Numbered from the stretch's first letter, positions 39,378-47,886 are shown. The stretch is DNA of 64,000 bases from Demequina capsici (GCF_032102965.1 NZ_CP134880.1:2418001-2482000), one strand, 5' to 3'. The notes: generated from the sequence alone by a model not told the origin. Made by a program: numbers and translations.

Positions 39378-40274
39378 TCAGAGAAGCTCGGACTCCGCAC
39401 GGCGATCCCTCGTACGCTCGGCCCGCGCGGCCAGCTCGTCGTCCGGTGGGTACACGACCTCCTCGAGGGTGAGGCCGTGGGGTGGCGCCACAGCGATCGC
39501 CTGGGAGCGCTCACGGTGACCAGCCACGCCGCCGAGCCACGCGAGATCCCGGCGTCCCTCGCCTACGGCGAGCACGGCGCCCACGAGGCCACGGACCATC
39601 GAATGGCAGAAGGCATCGGCACGCACCGTCGCGACGACCAGGCCCGTGTCGGGCCCCTGCGAGGGCCGCGTCCACGAGAACTCGACGAGGTCGCGGATCG
39701 TGGTCGCGCCCTCACGCGCCTTGCAGAAGGCAGCGAAGTCGCGAAGGCCCGTGAGCGTGGCGGAGGCTGCATCGAGCACACCAGCGTCCAAGGAACGTCG
39801 ATGCTCCACGACAAAGGCGCGCCGCAACGGATCCCGCGACGCCGGATCGTCGCACAGCCGGTAGGCGTAGCGGCGCTCGAGCGCCGAGAACCGCGCGTCG
39901 AAGCCCGGGGCGGCCGCGGTCACCGCTCGCATCGCCACGTCGGGCGGCAGGACCCCCGCGAGCCTCACGCGGAGCGCTTCGCCCGGCTCCCGATCCGAAC
40001 GTCCAGGCAGACGGGTCCAGGCGTCCACGGGCAGGTCGACGTGAGCCACCTGCCCTCGAGCATGCACGCCGGCGTCCGTGCGGCCTGCCACGGTCACGCG
40101 CAGAGCAGCGGCGGGCGACCCGTCGGCCTTGCGCACCACGCGCGCCAGGGACGTCTCCAGGACGTCCTGGACGGTCCTGAGGCCCGGCTGCGCGGCCCAC
40201 CCGTGGAACGACGTCCCGTCGTACGAGAAATCGAGACGGGCCCGCACGACGTCACTGCTGAGCAGCTCGGTCAT
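39378..40274 (-). CDS. truA: tRNA pseudouridine synthase A
   Basis: A 298-residue pseudouridine synthase acting on tRNA positions 38-40. The catalytic Asp is in VAGRTDAGVHARGQVAH. FSYDGTSFHGWAAQPGLRTVQ, FSALERRYAYRL, and VRADAFCHSMVRGLVGAVLAVGEGR are conserved. It lies 49 bp after rplQ at the end of the alpha operon. A short Arg/Glu-rich tail follows the conserved domain. Confidence 0.95.
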   Translation of the reverse strand: MTELLSSDVVRARLDFSYDGTSFHGWAAQPGLRTVQDVLETSLARVVRKADGSPAAALRVTVAGRTDAGVHARGQVAHVDLPVDAWTRLPGRSDREPGEALRVRLAGVLPPDVAMRAVTAAAPGFDARFSALERRYAYRLCDDPASRDPLRRAFVVEHRRSLDAGVLDAASATLTGLRDFAAFCKAREGATTIRDLVEFSWTRPSQGPDTGLVVATVRADAFCHSMVRGLVGAVLAVGEGRRDLAWLGGVAGHRERSQAIAVAPPHGLTLEEVVYPPDDELAARAERTRDRRAESELL

Positions 40275-40323
40275 GCGGGCCCGTCCCGTGATTCGCGCGG
40301 CGCGCTGAGCGTCGCGTCGTGGC

Positions 40324-40875
40324 TTACTTGTCGTCGGCCTCGGCGGGAGCCTCGGTCGCGGCCTCGACGGCCTCCTCCGCGGTCTCCTCGACGACGGCCT
40401 CGGTCTCGACGACCTCCTCGGCGGGGGCCTCCTCGACCTTCTCAGCCTTCGGCGCAGCCTTGGCAGCCTTCTTGGTGGCCTTCTCGGCCTCCTTGGAGAC
40501 GGCCTTCTTGGCAGGGGTGCCGAACTCGACGAGCTCGATCACGGCCATGGGGGCGTTGTCGCCCTTGCGGTTGCCGACCTTGGTGATGCGGGTGTAGCCG
40601 CCCTCGCGCTCCGCGAAGCCGGGTCCGATCTCGGTGAACAGGGCGTGCACGACGCCCTTGTCCGAGATGATGCCGAGCACGCGACGGCGCGAGGCGAGGT
40701 CGCCACGCTTCGCGAAGGTGATGAGGCGCTCAGCGTAGGGACGCAGGCGCTTCGCCTTGGTGACGGTGGTGGTGATGCGACCGTGCTCGAAGAGGCTCTG
40801 GGCCAGGTTCGCCAGGATCTGACGCTCGTGGGCCGGGCCGCCGCCGAGACGGGCTCCCTTGGTGGGGGTAGGCAT
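40324..40875 (-). CDS. rplQ: 50S ribosomal protein L17 with acidic C-terminal tail
   Basis: A 183-residue L17. The first 120 residues are the normal protein: [37 protein letters not shown], then [35 protein letters not shown] and [21 protein letters not shown]. The last 60 residues are a Lys/Ala then Glu/Ala/Val-rich tail, as often seen in Actinobacteria. It follows rpoA by 15 bp. Confidence 0.97.
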   Translation of the reverse strand: MPTPTKGARLGGGPAHERQILANLAQSLFEHGRITTTVTKAKRLRPYAERLITFAKRGDLASRRRVLGIISDKGVVHALFTEIGPGFAEREGGYTRITKVGNRKGDNAPMAVIELVEFGTPAKKAVSKEAEKATKKAAKAAPKAEKVEEAPAEEVVETEAVVEETAEEAVEAATEAPAEADDK

Positions 40876-40890
40876 AGGGGTGTTCTCCTC

Positions 40891-41883
40891 TTAGTCTTCG
40901 CTGCCCGAGAAGTACACGCCGGCGGCCGCGCCACCGTCGTACTCGATGCCCGAGTCCTTCAGGGAGAAGCCGAGCTCGGCCAGCTTCTCCTTGACCTCGG
41001 TGATCGACTTCTGGCCAAAGTTGCGGATGTCCATCAGGTCGGTCTCGCTGCGCGCGGTGAGCTCACCCACGGTGTGGATGCCCTCGCGCTTGAGGCAGTT
41101 GTACGAACGCTGCGTGAGGTTCAGCTCCTCGATGGGCTGGTTGTAGTCCTCCTCGAGCGCCTCGTCGGTGTCCGACGGGCCGATCTCGATGCCCTCGGCG
41201 TCCTCGTTCAGCGCCTTCGCCAGCGAGAACAGCTCGACGAGGGTCGATCCGGCCGAGGCGAGCGCGTCACGCGGGGAGATGGACGACTTGGTCTCGACGT
41301 CGATGATGAGCTCGTCGAAGTCGGTGCGCTGGGCGACGCGGGTGGCGTCGACCTTGTACGTGACCTTCAGCACCGGCGAGTAGATCGAGTCCACGGGGAT
41401 CTGGCCGATCTCCGCGTCGTAGACCTTGTTGAGCGAGGCGGGCACGTAGCCACGGCCACGCTCGACGGTCAGCTCGACCTCGAACTTCGCCTTGGAGTTC
41501 AGCGTCGCGATGTGGAGGTCCGGGTTGTGGATCTCGACACCGGCCGGCGGGGCGATGTCCGCGGCGGTCACGGCACCAGCACCCGACTTGCGCAGGTACA
41601 TGACGACGGGCTCGTCGTGCTCCGAGGAGACGACCAGGGTCTTGAGGTTCAGCAGGATCTCGGTGACATCCTCCTTCACGCCCTCGATGGTCGTGAACTC
41701 GTGGAGGACACCCTCGAAGCGCACGGACGTGATAGCGGCGCCCGGGATGGACGACAGCAGCGTGCGGCGCAGCGAGTTGCCCAGCGTGTAGCCGAAGCCC
41801 GGCTCCAGCGGCTTGAGCGAGAACTGCGAACGGTTCTCCGAGATGACCTTCTCGGTGAGGGTGGGACGCTGTGCGATGAGCAC
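40891..41883 (-). CDS. rpoA: DNA-directed RNA polymerase subunit alpha
   Basis: A 330-residue alpha subunit. The N-terminal domain has [26 protein letters not shown] for dimerisation and [14 protein letters not shown]. The C-terminal domain ([52 protein letters not shown]) binds promoter DNA and activators. The GTG at 41883, with GGAAAGG upstream, matches the standard N terminus LIAQRPTL. rpsD, which often precedes rpoA, is missing, and a strong hairpin stands in the gap. Confidence 0.97.
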   Translation of the reverse strand: MLIAQRPTLTEKVISENRSQFSLKPLEPGFGYTLGNSLRRTLLSSIPGAAITSVRFEGVLHEFTTIEGVKEDVTEILLNLKTLVVSSEHDEPVVMYLRKSGAGAVTAADIAPPAGVEIHNPDLHIATLNSKAKFEVELTVERGRGYVPASLNKVYDAEIGQIPVDSIYSPVLKVTYKVDATRVAQRTDFDELIIDVETKSSISPRDALASAGSTLVELFSLAKALNEDAEGIEIGPSDTDEALEEDYNQPIEELNLTQRSYNCLKREGIHTVGELTARSETDLMDIRNFGQKSITEVKEKLAELGFSLKDSGIEYDGGAAAGVYFSGSED

Positions 41884-41986
41884 GGTTGTTTCCTTTCCGA
41901 GCACCCGCTATTTGATGCTCGCAAACCTGGTGCCCGTCTGAGGCGCCAGGGTCAGCGTAGGGAAGTGAGTGTGGCGGCGCGCGGCG

Positions 41987-42018
41987 ATCGCGACCGGGGC
42001 CTGTGCCCCGGTCGCGAT
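41987..42018 (-). terminator. Strong hairpin between rpsK and rpoA
   Basis: A perfect 14-bp stem (41987-42000 with 42005-42018) closes a four-base loop. It starts four bases after the rpsK stop and lies about 100 bp before rpoA. It could be a partial terminator or a processing signal separating ribosomal protein from polymerase expression. Confidence 0.65.
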
Positions 42019-42022
42019 GCTG

Positions 42023-42412
42023 CTAGCCGCGGCGGCGCTTCGGGGGGCGGCAGCCGTTGTGAGCCTGCGGGGTGACGTCCTTGATGGAGGTCACCTCGAG
42101 GCCGGCGGCGGTCAGCGAGCGGACGGCCGTGTCGCGACCGGAACCCGGACCCTTGACGAAGACGTCCACCTTGCTCATGCCGGCGTCCTGGGCACGGCGT
42201 GCGGCGGCCTCGGCGGCCATCTGCGCGGCGTACGGCGTCGACTTGCGCGAACCCTTGAAGCCCACCTGGCCCGACGACGACCACGACACCACGGCGCCCG
42301 AGGGGTCCGTGATGGAGATGATCGTGTTGTTGAAGGTCGACTTGATGTGCGCCTGACCGTGCGCGACGGTCTTCTTGATCTTCTTGCGCGGCTTACGTGC
42401 GGGAGCTGCCAT
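42023..42412 (-). CDS. rpsK: 30S ribosomal protein S11
   Basis: A 129-residue S11 of the 30S platform. [44 protein letters not shown] and [17 protein letters not shown] are diagnostic, ending in [18 protein letters not shown]. It follows rpsM by three bases. Confidence 0.98.
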   Translation of the reverse strand: MAAPARKPRKKIKKTVAHGQAHIKSTFNNTIISITDPSGAVVSWSSSGQVGFKGSRKSTPYAAQMAAEAAARRAQDAGMSKVDVFVKGPGSGRDTAVRSLTAAGLEVTSIKDVTPQAHNGCRPPKRRRG

Positions 42413-42415
42413 GGC

Positions 42416-42784
42416 TTACTTCTTCTTTCCGGCGACGGTCTTCTTGCGGCCCTTGCGGGTACGCGCGTTGGTCTTGGTGCGCTGGCCACGGACCGGCATG
42501 CCACGGCGGTGGCGCAGACCCTGGTAGTTGCCGATCTCCACCTTGCGGCGGATGTCAGCCTGCACCTCGCGGCGCAGATCGCCCTCGACGGTGAAGTGGG
42601 CCTCGATGTACTCGCGCAGGGCGACGAGGTCGGACTCCTCAGCGTCCTTGACGCGAAGGTCCGCGCTCACACCGGTGGCGGCGAGGATCTCGTGGGCGCG
42701 AGTGCGCCCGATTCCGTAGATATAGGTGAGTGCGATCTCCATGCGCTTCTCGCGCGGGAGGTCGACACCGACAATGCGTGCCAT
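42416..42784 (-). CDS. rpsM: 30S ribosomal protein S13
   Basis: A 122-residue S13 of the 30S head. [34 protein letters not shown] and [26 protein letters not shown] are diagnostic. It is preceded by a 128-bp gap containing a 7-bp hairpin, so it may have its own control. Confidence 0.98.
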   Translation of the reverse strand: MARIVGVDLPREKRMEIALTYIYGIGRTRAHEILAATGVSADLRVKDAEESDLVALREYIEAHFTVEGDLRREVQADIRRKVEIGNYQGLRHRRGMPVRGQRTKTNARTRKGRKKTVAGKKK

Positions 42785-42851
42785 ATGTAGCTGCTACTCC
42801 ATCAGTAGTCGGAGGTCTGACGCTCAGGTCCCCGCTGATTGTCTGCGCGGG

Positions 42852-42871
42852 CCTCGGCCTCCGAGCCGAGG
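42852..42871 (-). other. Hairpin in the rpmJ-rpsM gap
   Basis: CCTCGGC (42852-42858) pairs with GCCGAGG (42865-42871) around a six-base loop, in the 128-bp gap before rpsM. It may be an attenuator or ribosomal-protein binding site. Confidence 0.4.
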
Positions 42872-42912
42872 GTTCCGGTGTCCCGGTCCTGAACGAGGTC
42901 TACTTCTCTTGT

Positions 42913-43026
42913 CTAGCCCTGACGCTGCTTGTGGCGCAGGTTCTCGCAGATGACCATCACACGGCCACCCCGTCGAATGACCTTGCACTTGTCGCAGATC
43001 GGCTTGACGCTGGGCTTAACCTTCAT
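42913..43026 (-). CDS. rpmJ: 50S ribosomal protein L36
   Basis: A 37-residue L36, [19 protein letters not shown] at the N terminus and [10 protein letters not shown] at the C terminus. It carries the zinc ligands Cys11, Cys14 and Cys27, then His32. This is the zinc-binding (C+) form. It lies between infA and rpsM, as usual. Confidence 0.97.
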   Translation of the reverse strand: MKVKPSVKPICDKCKVIRRGGRVMVICENLRHKQRQG

Positions 43027-43078
43027 GGTTCTTTCCTTCGCTGTCGGTCCCGGTTCCTACCGGAGCCGGCAGCGACGT

Positions 43079-43300
43079 TCACTTGTAGCGGTAGACGATC
43101 CGGCCGCGGGACAGGTCATACGGGCTCAGCTCCACCACCACACGATCCTCGGGGAGGATTCGGATGTAGTGCTGGCGCATCTTGCCTGAGATGTGGGCGA
43201 GGACGAGGTGACCGTTGGTCAGCTCCACACGGAACGACGCGTTCGGCAATGCCTCGACCACGGTGCCTTCGACCTCGATGACGCCGTCTTTCTTAGCCAT
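43079..43300 (-). CDS. infA: Translation initiation factor IF-1
   Basis: A 73-residue OB-fold factor that binds the ribosomal A site during initiation. [42 protein letters not shown], then [30 protein letters not shown] stands just before the ATG. It has its own strong promoter and opens infA-rpmJ-rpsM-rpsK. Confidence 0.98.
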   Translation of the reverse strand: MAKKDGVIEVEGTVVEALPNASFRVELTNGHLVLAHISGKMRQHYIRILPEDRVVVELSPYDLSRGRIVYRYK

Positions 43301-43360
43301 GGACTCCGCTAACTTTGGTGGACATGAATTTTCGGGCGCACAGAAATGGCCCGACGGACG

Positions 43361-43389
43361 AGTATAGTCCCTCCGCGCGCGGCTCACAA
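43361..43389 (-). promoter_or_regulatory. Promoter of the infA-rpmJ-rpsM-rpsK operon
   Basis: On the minus strand TTGTGA (43389-43384) and TATACT (43366-43361) are exactly 17 bp apart. It is the best -10/-35 pair in the window. A start near 43354 gives a leader of about 54 bases. The promoter begins only 12 bp after the stop codon of the LRV gene upstream. Confidence 0.8.
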
Positions 43390-43400
43390 GCCGCCTGGTG

Positions 43401-44534
43401 TCAGCGGAAGTCGTTGCGCAGGCGCTGGACCGCGAGGTCCGCGACGCGGGGGTCACGGTGGTCCGCGAGGAAGCGCACCGTCGAGGCCGGCACGCGGGCA
43501 TTGCCCAGCAGCGCCGTGAGGACCTCGGTCGAATGATCGCGGCTGAGGAACACCACCACTGTCGCCGGCAGGTCCGGACGGCACGCCACGGCGGTGCGGA
43601 CGGCTGCCCTGCGATGGGTGGCCAGCGCCATGAGCTGCTGACCCGAGACGTTCGGGTCAGAGGCGAGCGTCAGATCGTCCCGGGCATCGGCAGTCTCCTG
43701 GGGGGCGTACGCCCCTGCGGCACCGCGGCCAGGCATGGCAGCCGGCATGGACTGCGGGCGGATGATCTCACCACCGGAGATGAGCACCGGCTCGTGCGTG
43801 AGCACGTCCTCGGCCTGCGACGCGGTGAGCACAGCAGAGCTGGCACCGGCGGGTTCCGCGGGGCTCGCCTCGTCGGGCGCGAGAGCAGGAGTGCCCTCCT
43901 CAGGATGATCGACGAGCTCGATGTCAACGCCGAGCGGCGTACGCGACGCAGGCGCGACCTCGACGGCTGCAGCCGGTTCCGACACGAACTGGGACGGCAC
44001 GGCGACAGCGGGCTCCGAGGAGGGCATGGACGCCGCTGAGGTGAACGCCTCGAACGCCTCAGCTGCGAACGGAGCCACTGCGGGTGCGGGCCGCGCGGCG
44101 GGCGTGGCAGTCGCCACCTCGCGGAGGGGCGGCTCGGCCCGAGCGGCCTCCGCAAGGGGTGCCGACGCAGTCGCAGGCGGTGCGGAAGGCGCCGCGGTCG
44201 GTGCGGAAGGCGCCGCAGGTACGGCCGATGGCGTCGCAGCTGCAGGAACCTCATCGCGGGGTGCGGGGCTGGATGCCGTCGGCGTCGATGATTGCGCGGC
44301 GGTCTGCTCCGTCACCACGGGGATCGAGGACGTCAGCGGGGTGGTCGCGCTTGCGATCAGGGCGGATGCCTGCGGGGAGACGGTCGGTATGCCTTGAGAC
44401 GGCGTCGCGCCACCGAGATGGACCACTCTGAGCGCGCGAACCGCTGCCGTGTCGAGGAGCGCAGTCGCGCGCTGCGCATCGGATGCGGCGGCCGGACGCG
44501 CGAAACCGCGGAACGGCTCTCGGTTCTCGGACAT
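43401..44534 (-). CDS. LRV-repeat protein with long Pro/Ala/Ser linker
   Basis: A 377-residue protein of unknown function. Residues 1-30 are a short unique head ([14 protein letters not shown]). Residues about 45-280 are low-complexity Ala/Pro/Ser/Thr sequence with repeated short units such as APSAP. The last 90 residues are a leucine-rich-repeat-variant module of three repeats of about 24 residues: [68 protein letters not shown] precedes the ATG at 44534. It is the last of four paralogous LRV genes. A long disordered arm carrying a small helical repeat domain suggests a scaffold or tether. Confidence 0.75.
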   Translation of the reverse strand: MSENREPFRGFARPAAASDAQRATALLDTAAVRALRVVHLGGATPSQGIPTVSPQASALIASATTPLTSSIPVVTEQTAAQSSTPTASSPAPRDEVPAAATPSAVPAAPSAPTAAPSAPPATASAPLAEAARAEPPLREVATATPAARPAPAVAPFAAEAFEAFTSAASMPSSEPAVAVPSQFVSEPAAAVEVAPASRTPLGVDIELVDHPEEGTPALAPDEASPAEPAGASSAVLTASQAEDVLTHEPVLISGGEIIRPQSMPAAMPGRGAAGAYAPQETADARDDLTLASDPNVSGQQLMALATHRRAAVRTAVACRPDLPATVVVFLSRDHSTEVLTALLGNARVPASTVRFLADHRDPRVADLAVQRLRNDFR

Positions 44535-44645
44535 CTCACGCCCCTCGGCAAAGTTCACTGCGACGTGTCCATCGGTGATCTGCACAGGTTACTGAGCGAG
44601 GGCCTCGATCCGCGACGGTATGTGAAGAATGCTACATCCGGGCAC

Positions 44646-45269
44646 TCACGCCTGACTCGCGCGGATCACGGCACGAGCGGGCACGACGGGTCGGGGAGCG
44701 TAGGTGCGCGCGGCCTGCGGGGTAGCGGGACTCACCTCCGCCTGAGGCGGGCGCCAACGGTCCCTGAGCTCCATGGGAATGTGCTCGTCAGGGTCGGCCG
44801 CCGCGTCACGGGACGTCGGCAGCGCCGCGGCACGGCGTTCGATCGCCGCGCGCGCGATCTCGCGGATCTCGGCCCTCCGGTGACCGGCAAGCGCCCGCAC
44901 CGTCGCCTCGTCGGTCGCGGGGTTGCGCAGCAGAGCCTTGAGGACCGCCTGGTCCCGGTCCCCTGCCAGCTCCGTGCTGACGGCCTGCGGGATCCGAGGG
45001 CTCGAGGCGACACCCCGTCGCACCGTCCGGTCGCCGTCGAACGCGAGTGTCGCGAGCACGCCCACGGGACAGTCCGGCCGTAACGCGATCGTCTCCCGGA
45101 TCCGCGGATCGGGGTGCGAGGCGAACTGAAGCAGGCGTGCGCGCGCAAGGTCCGCCGCACCCGCTTCGAGCCATTCATGGCTAGGGCCAGCCGCACGGTC
45201 CCGGTGGTCGAGCGCTACGCCGCTGCTCACCATGAGCGCGCGGGCCCACGACCTCTCGTCATCGGCCAC
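44646..45269 (-). CDS. LRV-repeat protein
   Basis: A 207-residue protein of unknown function. LRV-type repeats span about residues 38-145: LLQFASHPDPRIRETIALRPDCP, LATLAFDGDRTVRRGVASSPRIP, TELAGDRDQAVLKALLRNPATD, VRALAGHRRAEIREIARAAIERR. The last 60 residues are Pro/Ala-rich and probably disordered. I place the start at GTG 45269 because GGGGAG lies five bases ahead; an ATG at 45287 is in frame but sits inside a strong hairpin. Closely related to its three neighbours. Confidence 0.72.
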   Translation of the reverse strand: MADDERSWARALMVSSGVALDHRDRAAGPSHEWLEAGAADLARARLLQFASHPDPRIRETIALRPDCPVGVLATLAFDGDRTVRRGVASSPRIPQAVSTELAGDRDQAVLKALLRNPATDEATVRALAGHRRAEIREIARAAIERRAAALPTSRDAAADPDEHIPMELRDRWRPPQAEVSPATPQAARTYAPRPVVPARAVIRASQA

Positions 45270-45278
45270 GATGACTCC

Positions 45279-45318
45279 CCTCAGCATGTCCCGCCCGGAT
45301 GGGAGGGAGATGCTGAGG
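45279..45318 (-). other. 40-nt near-perfect hairpin before an LRV gene
   Basis: CCTCAGCAT (45279-45287) pairs with ATGCTGAGG (45310-45318). The stem continues inward as GGGA/TCCC and GGG/CCC blocks, with two single mismatches and a four-base loop: 16 pairs in all. On the transcript the outer arm ends in the GAGG of the ribosome site of the next LRV gene, so folding could hide it. There is no T-run. Confidence 0.7.
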
Positions 45319-45385
45319 AGGCTAGTGAGGCAAGATGTCGATCACGTGGCCGCCGGATGGCAGACCGGTGATGGTGTGGGCTACA

Positions 45386-45691
45386 TCACGAGGTGACGCC
45401 GAGGCGCCTGCGAGCAGCGTTGCGGACGCCGCCGCGGCGCGAGTCGGCGAGCATCTGCAGCACCGTGACGCTTGCGGAGGGGTTCTGCACCAGCGCGTCG
45501 AGCACGTCCCCATCCTTGTCCTGTGCGAGCACGAGCATGGTTGCCATCGGGCAGTCGGCGCGACCTGCGACGGCGGCGCGGACGCCGTCGTCCTTGTGCA
45601 TCGCGAGCGCGACGAGGTCTGCGGGGACGGTGCTCGGGTCCTGAGCGCGTGCGAGATCCTCCGCCTTGGAGCGGGAGAACGAGAATGCCAT
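45386..45691 (-). CDS. Small LRV-repeat protein
   Basis: A 101-residue protein that is almost only LRV repeats: LVALAMHKDDGVRAAVAGRADCP, MLVLAQDKDGDVLDALVQNPSAS and LQMLADSRRGGVRNAARRRLG. A short head (MAFSFSRSKAEDLARAQDPSTVP) precedes them. It is the minimal member of the four paralogues, without a disordered tail. AAGGA lies about 11 bases upstream. A stem-loop separates it from the gene before it. Function unknown. Confidence 0.72.
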   Translation of the reverse strand: MAFSFSRSKAEDLARAQDPSTVPADLVALAMHKDDGVRAAVAGRADCPMATMLVLAQDKDGDVLDALVQNPSASVTVLQMLADSRRGGVRNAARRRLGVTS

Positions 45692-45713
45692 GGGTTCTGT
45701 ATTCCTTGTTCAT

Positions 45714-45738
45714 GCGGCGTCCTGCTACCAGGCGCCGC
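45714..45738 (-). other. Hairpin between two LRV genes
   Basis: GCGGCG-T-CCTG (45714-45724) pairs with CAGG-CGCCGC (45729-45738), 10 pairs with one bulge and a four-base loop. It lies just upstream of the small LRV gene and may attenuate or stabilise the mRNA. Confidence 0.5.
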
Positions 45739-45751
45739 TCTGGTGCAGTGG

Positions 45752-46300
45752 TCAGCCGTGAGCAGAGAACGGCAGCGTCATCGGTTCGGGCGCTGGCGGC
45801 TGAGCTGCGCCAGACTCCGAGCCGACTCGCGGCGCGGGCTCCGCCACGACCGTGTGGATGGGGACGACCTGAGCGTCGGGCGCGACCGGAGCGTCGACGG
45901 CCTCGACTGCGGCCAGCACACGCTCCAGCGTGGTGGCGGCCGCGTCGCGAACGTCGGCGCGCTTGTGGAGCGCGAGCCTCTCGAGGACAGGTAGGGGCGT
46001 GCGGGGGTTACAGGCGACCGCGAGCACGACTGCGCGATGACGGTCCTCGGAGAGATGCTCGAGGATCGTGCCACCGACGGCGGTATTCGCACCGAGCGCC
46101 GCCCGGACGTCGGCCGCGCTGTCATGCGTGAGCATCACCGACTGCCCGAGGGTCAGGTCAGAACGGCGAGCAAGCGTCTCCCGGACGACCGCGTTCTTCG
46201 ATGAGCAGAGCTCGGTGACACTCTCCCGAGTGAGGGCGGGGTCGGCTGCGCGTGACACATCGTCGCTCGCCCCAGGCGCGTAGTTGAAGCCGCGTGCCAT
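45752..46300 (-). CDS. LRV-repeat protein, first gene of the cluster
   Basis: A 182-residue protein. Head MARGFNYAPGASDDVSRAADPALT, then four LRV repeats at about residues 28-125: VTELCSSKNAVVRETLARRSDLT, VMLTHDSAADVRAALGANTAV, LEHLSEDRHRAVVLAVACNPRTP and LERLALHKRADVRDAAATTLERV. The C-terminal 55 residues are Pro/Ala/Val-rich. GGGAGGTGG precedes the ATG. It is the promoter-proximal member of four paralogues, with a TTGCGG/TACGGT promoter and a palindrome upstream. Function unknown; LRV modules are thought to mediate protein contacts. Confidence 0.75.
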   Translation of the reverse strand: MARGFNYAPGASDDVSRAADPALTRESVTELCSSKNAVVRETLARRSDLTLGQSVMLTHDSAADVRAALGANTAVGGTILEHLSEDRHRAVVLAVACNPRTPLPVLERLALHKRADVRDAAATTLERVLAAVEAVDAPVAPDAQVVPIHTVVAEPAPRVGSESGAAQPPAPEPMTLPFSAHG

Positions 46301-46377
46301 CAAGCCACCTCCCTCGAGAACCCCATGCGACGATGTGTCTCGCCAGTCGGTGGCGAGGCATCGACGCGCTGGGCACA

Positions 46378-46406
46378 ACCGTACGTGGCACACGCTGCCG
46401 CCGCAA
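46378..46406 (-). promoter_or_regulatory. Promoter of the LRV gene cluster
   Basis: On the minus strand TTGCGG (46406-46401) and TACGGT (46383-46378) are 17 bp apart. A start near 46371 gives a leader of about 70 bases before the first LRV gene. This separates the cluster from map upstream. Confidence 0.6.
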
Positions 46407-46418
46407 GGGCCCTACGAC

Positions 46419-46433
46419 AGGTTGTGACAACCT
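46419..46433. promoter_or_regulatory. Perfect 15-bp palindrome upstream of the LRV promoter
   Basis: AGGTTGT-G-ACAACCT is a perfect 7-1-7 inverted repeat, 12 bp upstream of the -35 box of the LRV cluster and 50 bp after the map gene. The position suits an activator site. The binding protein is not known. Confidence 0.6.
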
Positions 46434-46482
46434 TCGCATCCGCTCACCAGGGCTGATACCGGCCGACGCGAGCGTGCAATGG

Positions 46483-47292
46483 TCACGGAGCGACGGGCGT
46501 GATCCCGTGCTCGGCGAGCTCGGAGGCGCCACCGTCAGACGCCGTCAGAACCCAGATCCCGTCATCATGAACGGCGATCGAATGCTCCCAGTGCGCAGCC
46601 CGCGAGCCGTCCGCAGACACCACCGTCCAGTCGTCCTCAAGGACCGCGCTGTCCGACGTTCCGACGACGAACATGGGCTCGATGGCGACGCACATGCCAG
46701 GACGCACCTTTGCAAGGCGACCTCGGGTGCGGTAGTTCAGCACGTCGGGCGCCTGATGCATCGCGGTGCCGATCCCGTGCCCGACGTAGCCGTCGATGGG
46801 ATGAAGATCCGCGGCGATCGCGACATCCTCGATCGCGGCCGCCACCTCGTCGAGCCTCCTCGCGGACGCGAGTGCCGCGATGCCCGCCCACAGTGCACGG
46901 CGGGTCGCCTCGATCAGGTCGACGTCACGCGGCTGAGCCGGCGCCCCGATCGACAGGCTGATCGCGGAGTCGCCGTGCCATCCGTCGACGACCGCACCGC
47001 AGTCGATCGACACCAGATCGCCTTCACGCAGCACGCGCGGTCCGGGGATCCCGTGCACGACCTCATCGTTGACGGAGACGCAGCTCGACGCTGGGAAACC
47101 GTGATACCCCAGGAAGTTCGACGTCGCGCCTCCCGCAGCGATCGCTGAGGCGGCCGCCGCGTCCACGTCCGCGGTCGTCGCTCCTGCCACCGCGGCGCCA
47201 CGTGCAGCGGCAAGAGCCGACTCGACCACGAGTCCGGCGCGAGCCATCACGCGCATCTGCTCGCGCGTCTTGTACTCGATCCGGTCAGCCAT
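46483..47292 (-). CDS. map: Type I methionine aminopeptidase
   Basis: A 269-residue metalloprotease that removes N-terminal Met. Metal ligands are Asp97 (SIDCG), Asp108 (HGDSA), His172 (GHGIG), Glu205 (IEPM) and Glu236 (EHSIAV). YKTREQMRVMARAG and GFPASSCVSVNDEVVHGIP are conserved. Third gene of secY-adk-map. In most relatives infA follows directly; here the LRV cluster intervenes. Confidence 0.96.
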   Translation of the reverse strand: MADRIEYKTREQMRVMARAGLVVESALAAARGAAVAGATTADVDAAAASAIAAGGATSNFLGYHGFPASSCVSVNDEVVHGIPGPRVLREGDLVSIDCGAVVDGWHGDSAISLSIGAPAQPRDVDLIEATRRALWAGIAALASARRLDEVAAAIEDVAIAADLHPIDGYVGHGIGTAMHQAPDVLNYRTRGRLAKVRPGMCVAIEPMFVVGTSDSAVLEDDWTVVSADGSRAAHWEHSIAVHDDGIWVLTASDGGASELAEHGITPVAP

Positions 47293-47319
47293 GCGACTTC
47301 CTCGCGGGAACGCGCGAGA

Positions 47320-47886
47320 TCAGCGAGACTCGACAGCCGCGACGATGCGGTCGGTCACCTCGGCGACCTGACCGATGCCGTCGACCTGAACCAGCAGGCC
47401 ACGGCCTGCGTAGAACGCGGTGAGCGGCGCGGTCGAGGTGGCATACACCTCGAGACGCTTGCGGATCACCGGCTCGGTGTCATCCGCCCGGCCCTCGATC
47501 TCAGCGCGCTTCAGCAGGCGCTCGATGACGAGCTCCGAGTCCGCGGTGATCTCGATCGCGACGTCGAGTGCGACATCCAGCTCGACCAGCATCGAATCGA
47601 GCTCGACAGCCTGGTCAGGGTTGCGCGGATAGCCGTCCAGCAGGAAGCCGTTGACCACGTCGTCCTGGGCGAGCCGGTCACGCACCATCGCGTTAGTGAT
47701 CTCGTCCGGCACCAGCGTGCCCGCGTGGGTGAACTCCTGCGCCTTGCGGCCCAGCTCCGTCTGCCCCTTGATGTTCGCCCGGAAGATGTCACCCGTCGAG
47801 ATCGCCGGGATGCCCCACTGCTCGGCGAGGCGTGCCGCCTGGGTGCCCTTTCCTGCTCCGGGAGGTCCGAGGAGAACTGCTCGCAT
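47320..47886 (-). CDS. adk: Adenylate kinase
   Basis: A 188-residue short-form adenylate kinase without the zinc-finger LID. The P-loop is GPPGAGKGTQAARLAEQWG (residues 7 onward), then ISTGDIFRANI, and DGYPRNPDQAVELDSML. It balances ATP, ADP and AMP. The ATG shares one base with the secY stop (TGATG), so both are translated together. Confidence 0.97.
   Translation of the reverse strand: MRAVLLGPPGAGKGTQAARLAEQWGIPAISTGDIFRANIKGQTELGRKAQEFTHAGTLVPDEITNAMVRDRLAQDDVVNGFLLDGYPRNPDQAVELDSMLVELDVALDVAIEITADSELVIERLLKRAEIEGRADDTEPVIRKRLEVYATSTAPLTAFYAGRGLLVQVDGIGQVAEVTDRIVAAVESR

Noticed and set aside
45381..45713. An alternative frame starting ATGAACAAGGAATAC over the small LRV gene
   Set aside because: Its product is Arg/Gly-rich without repeats, whereas the frame starting at 45691 gives clear LRV repeats like its neighbours.
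46419..46433. The palindrome as a CRP/GlxR site
   Set aside because: GlxR/CRP sites have TGTGA-N6-TCACA; here the halves are joined by one base, so the protein must be different.
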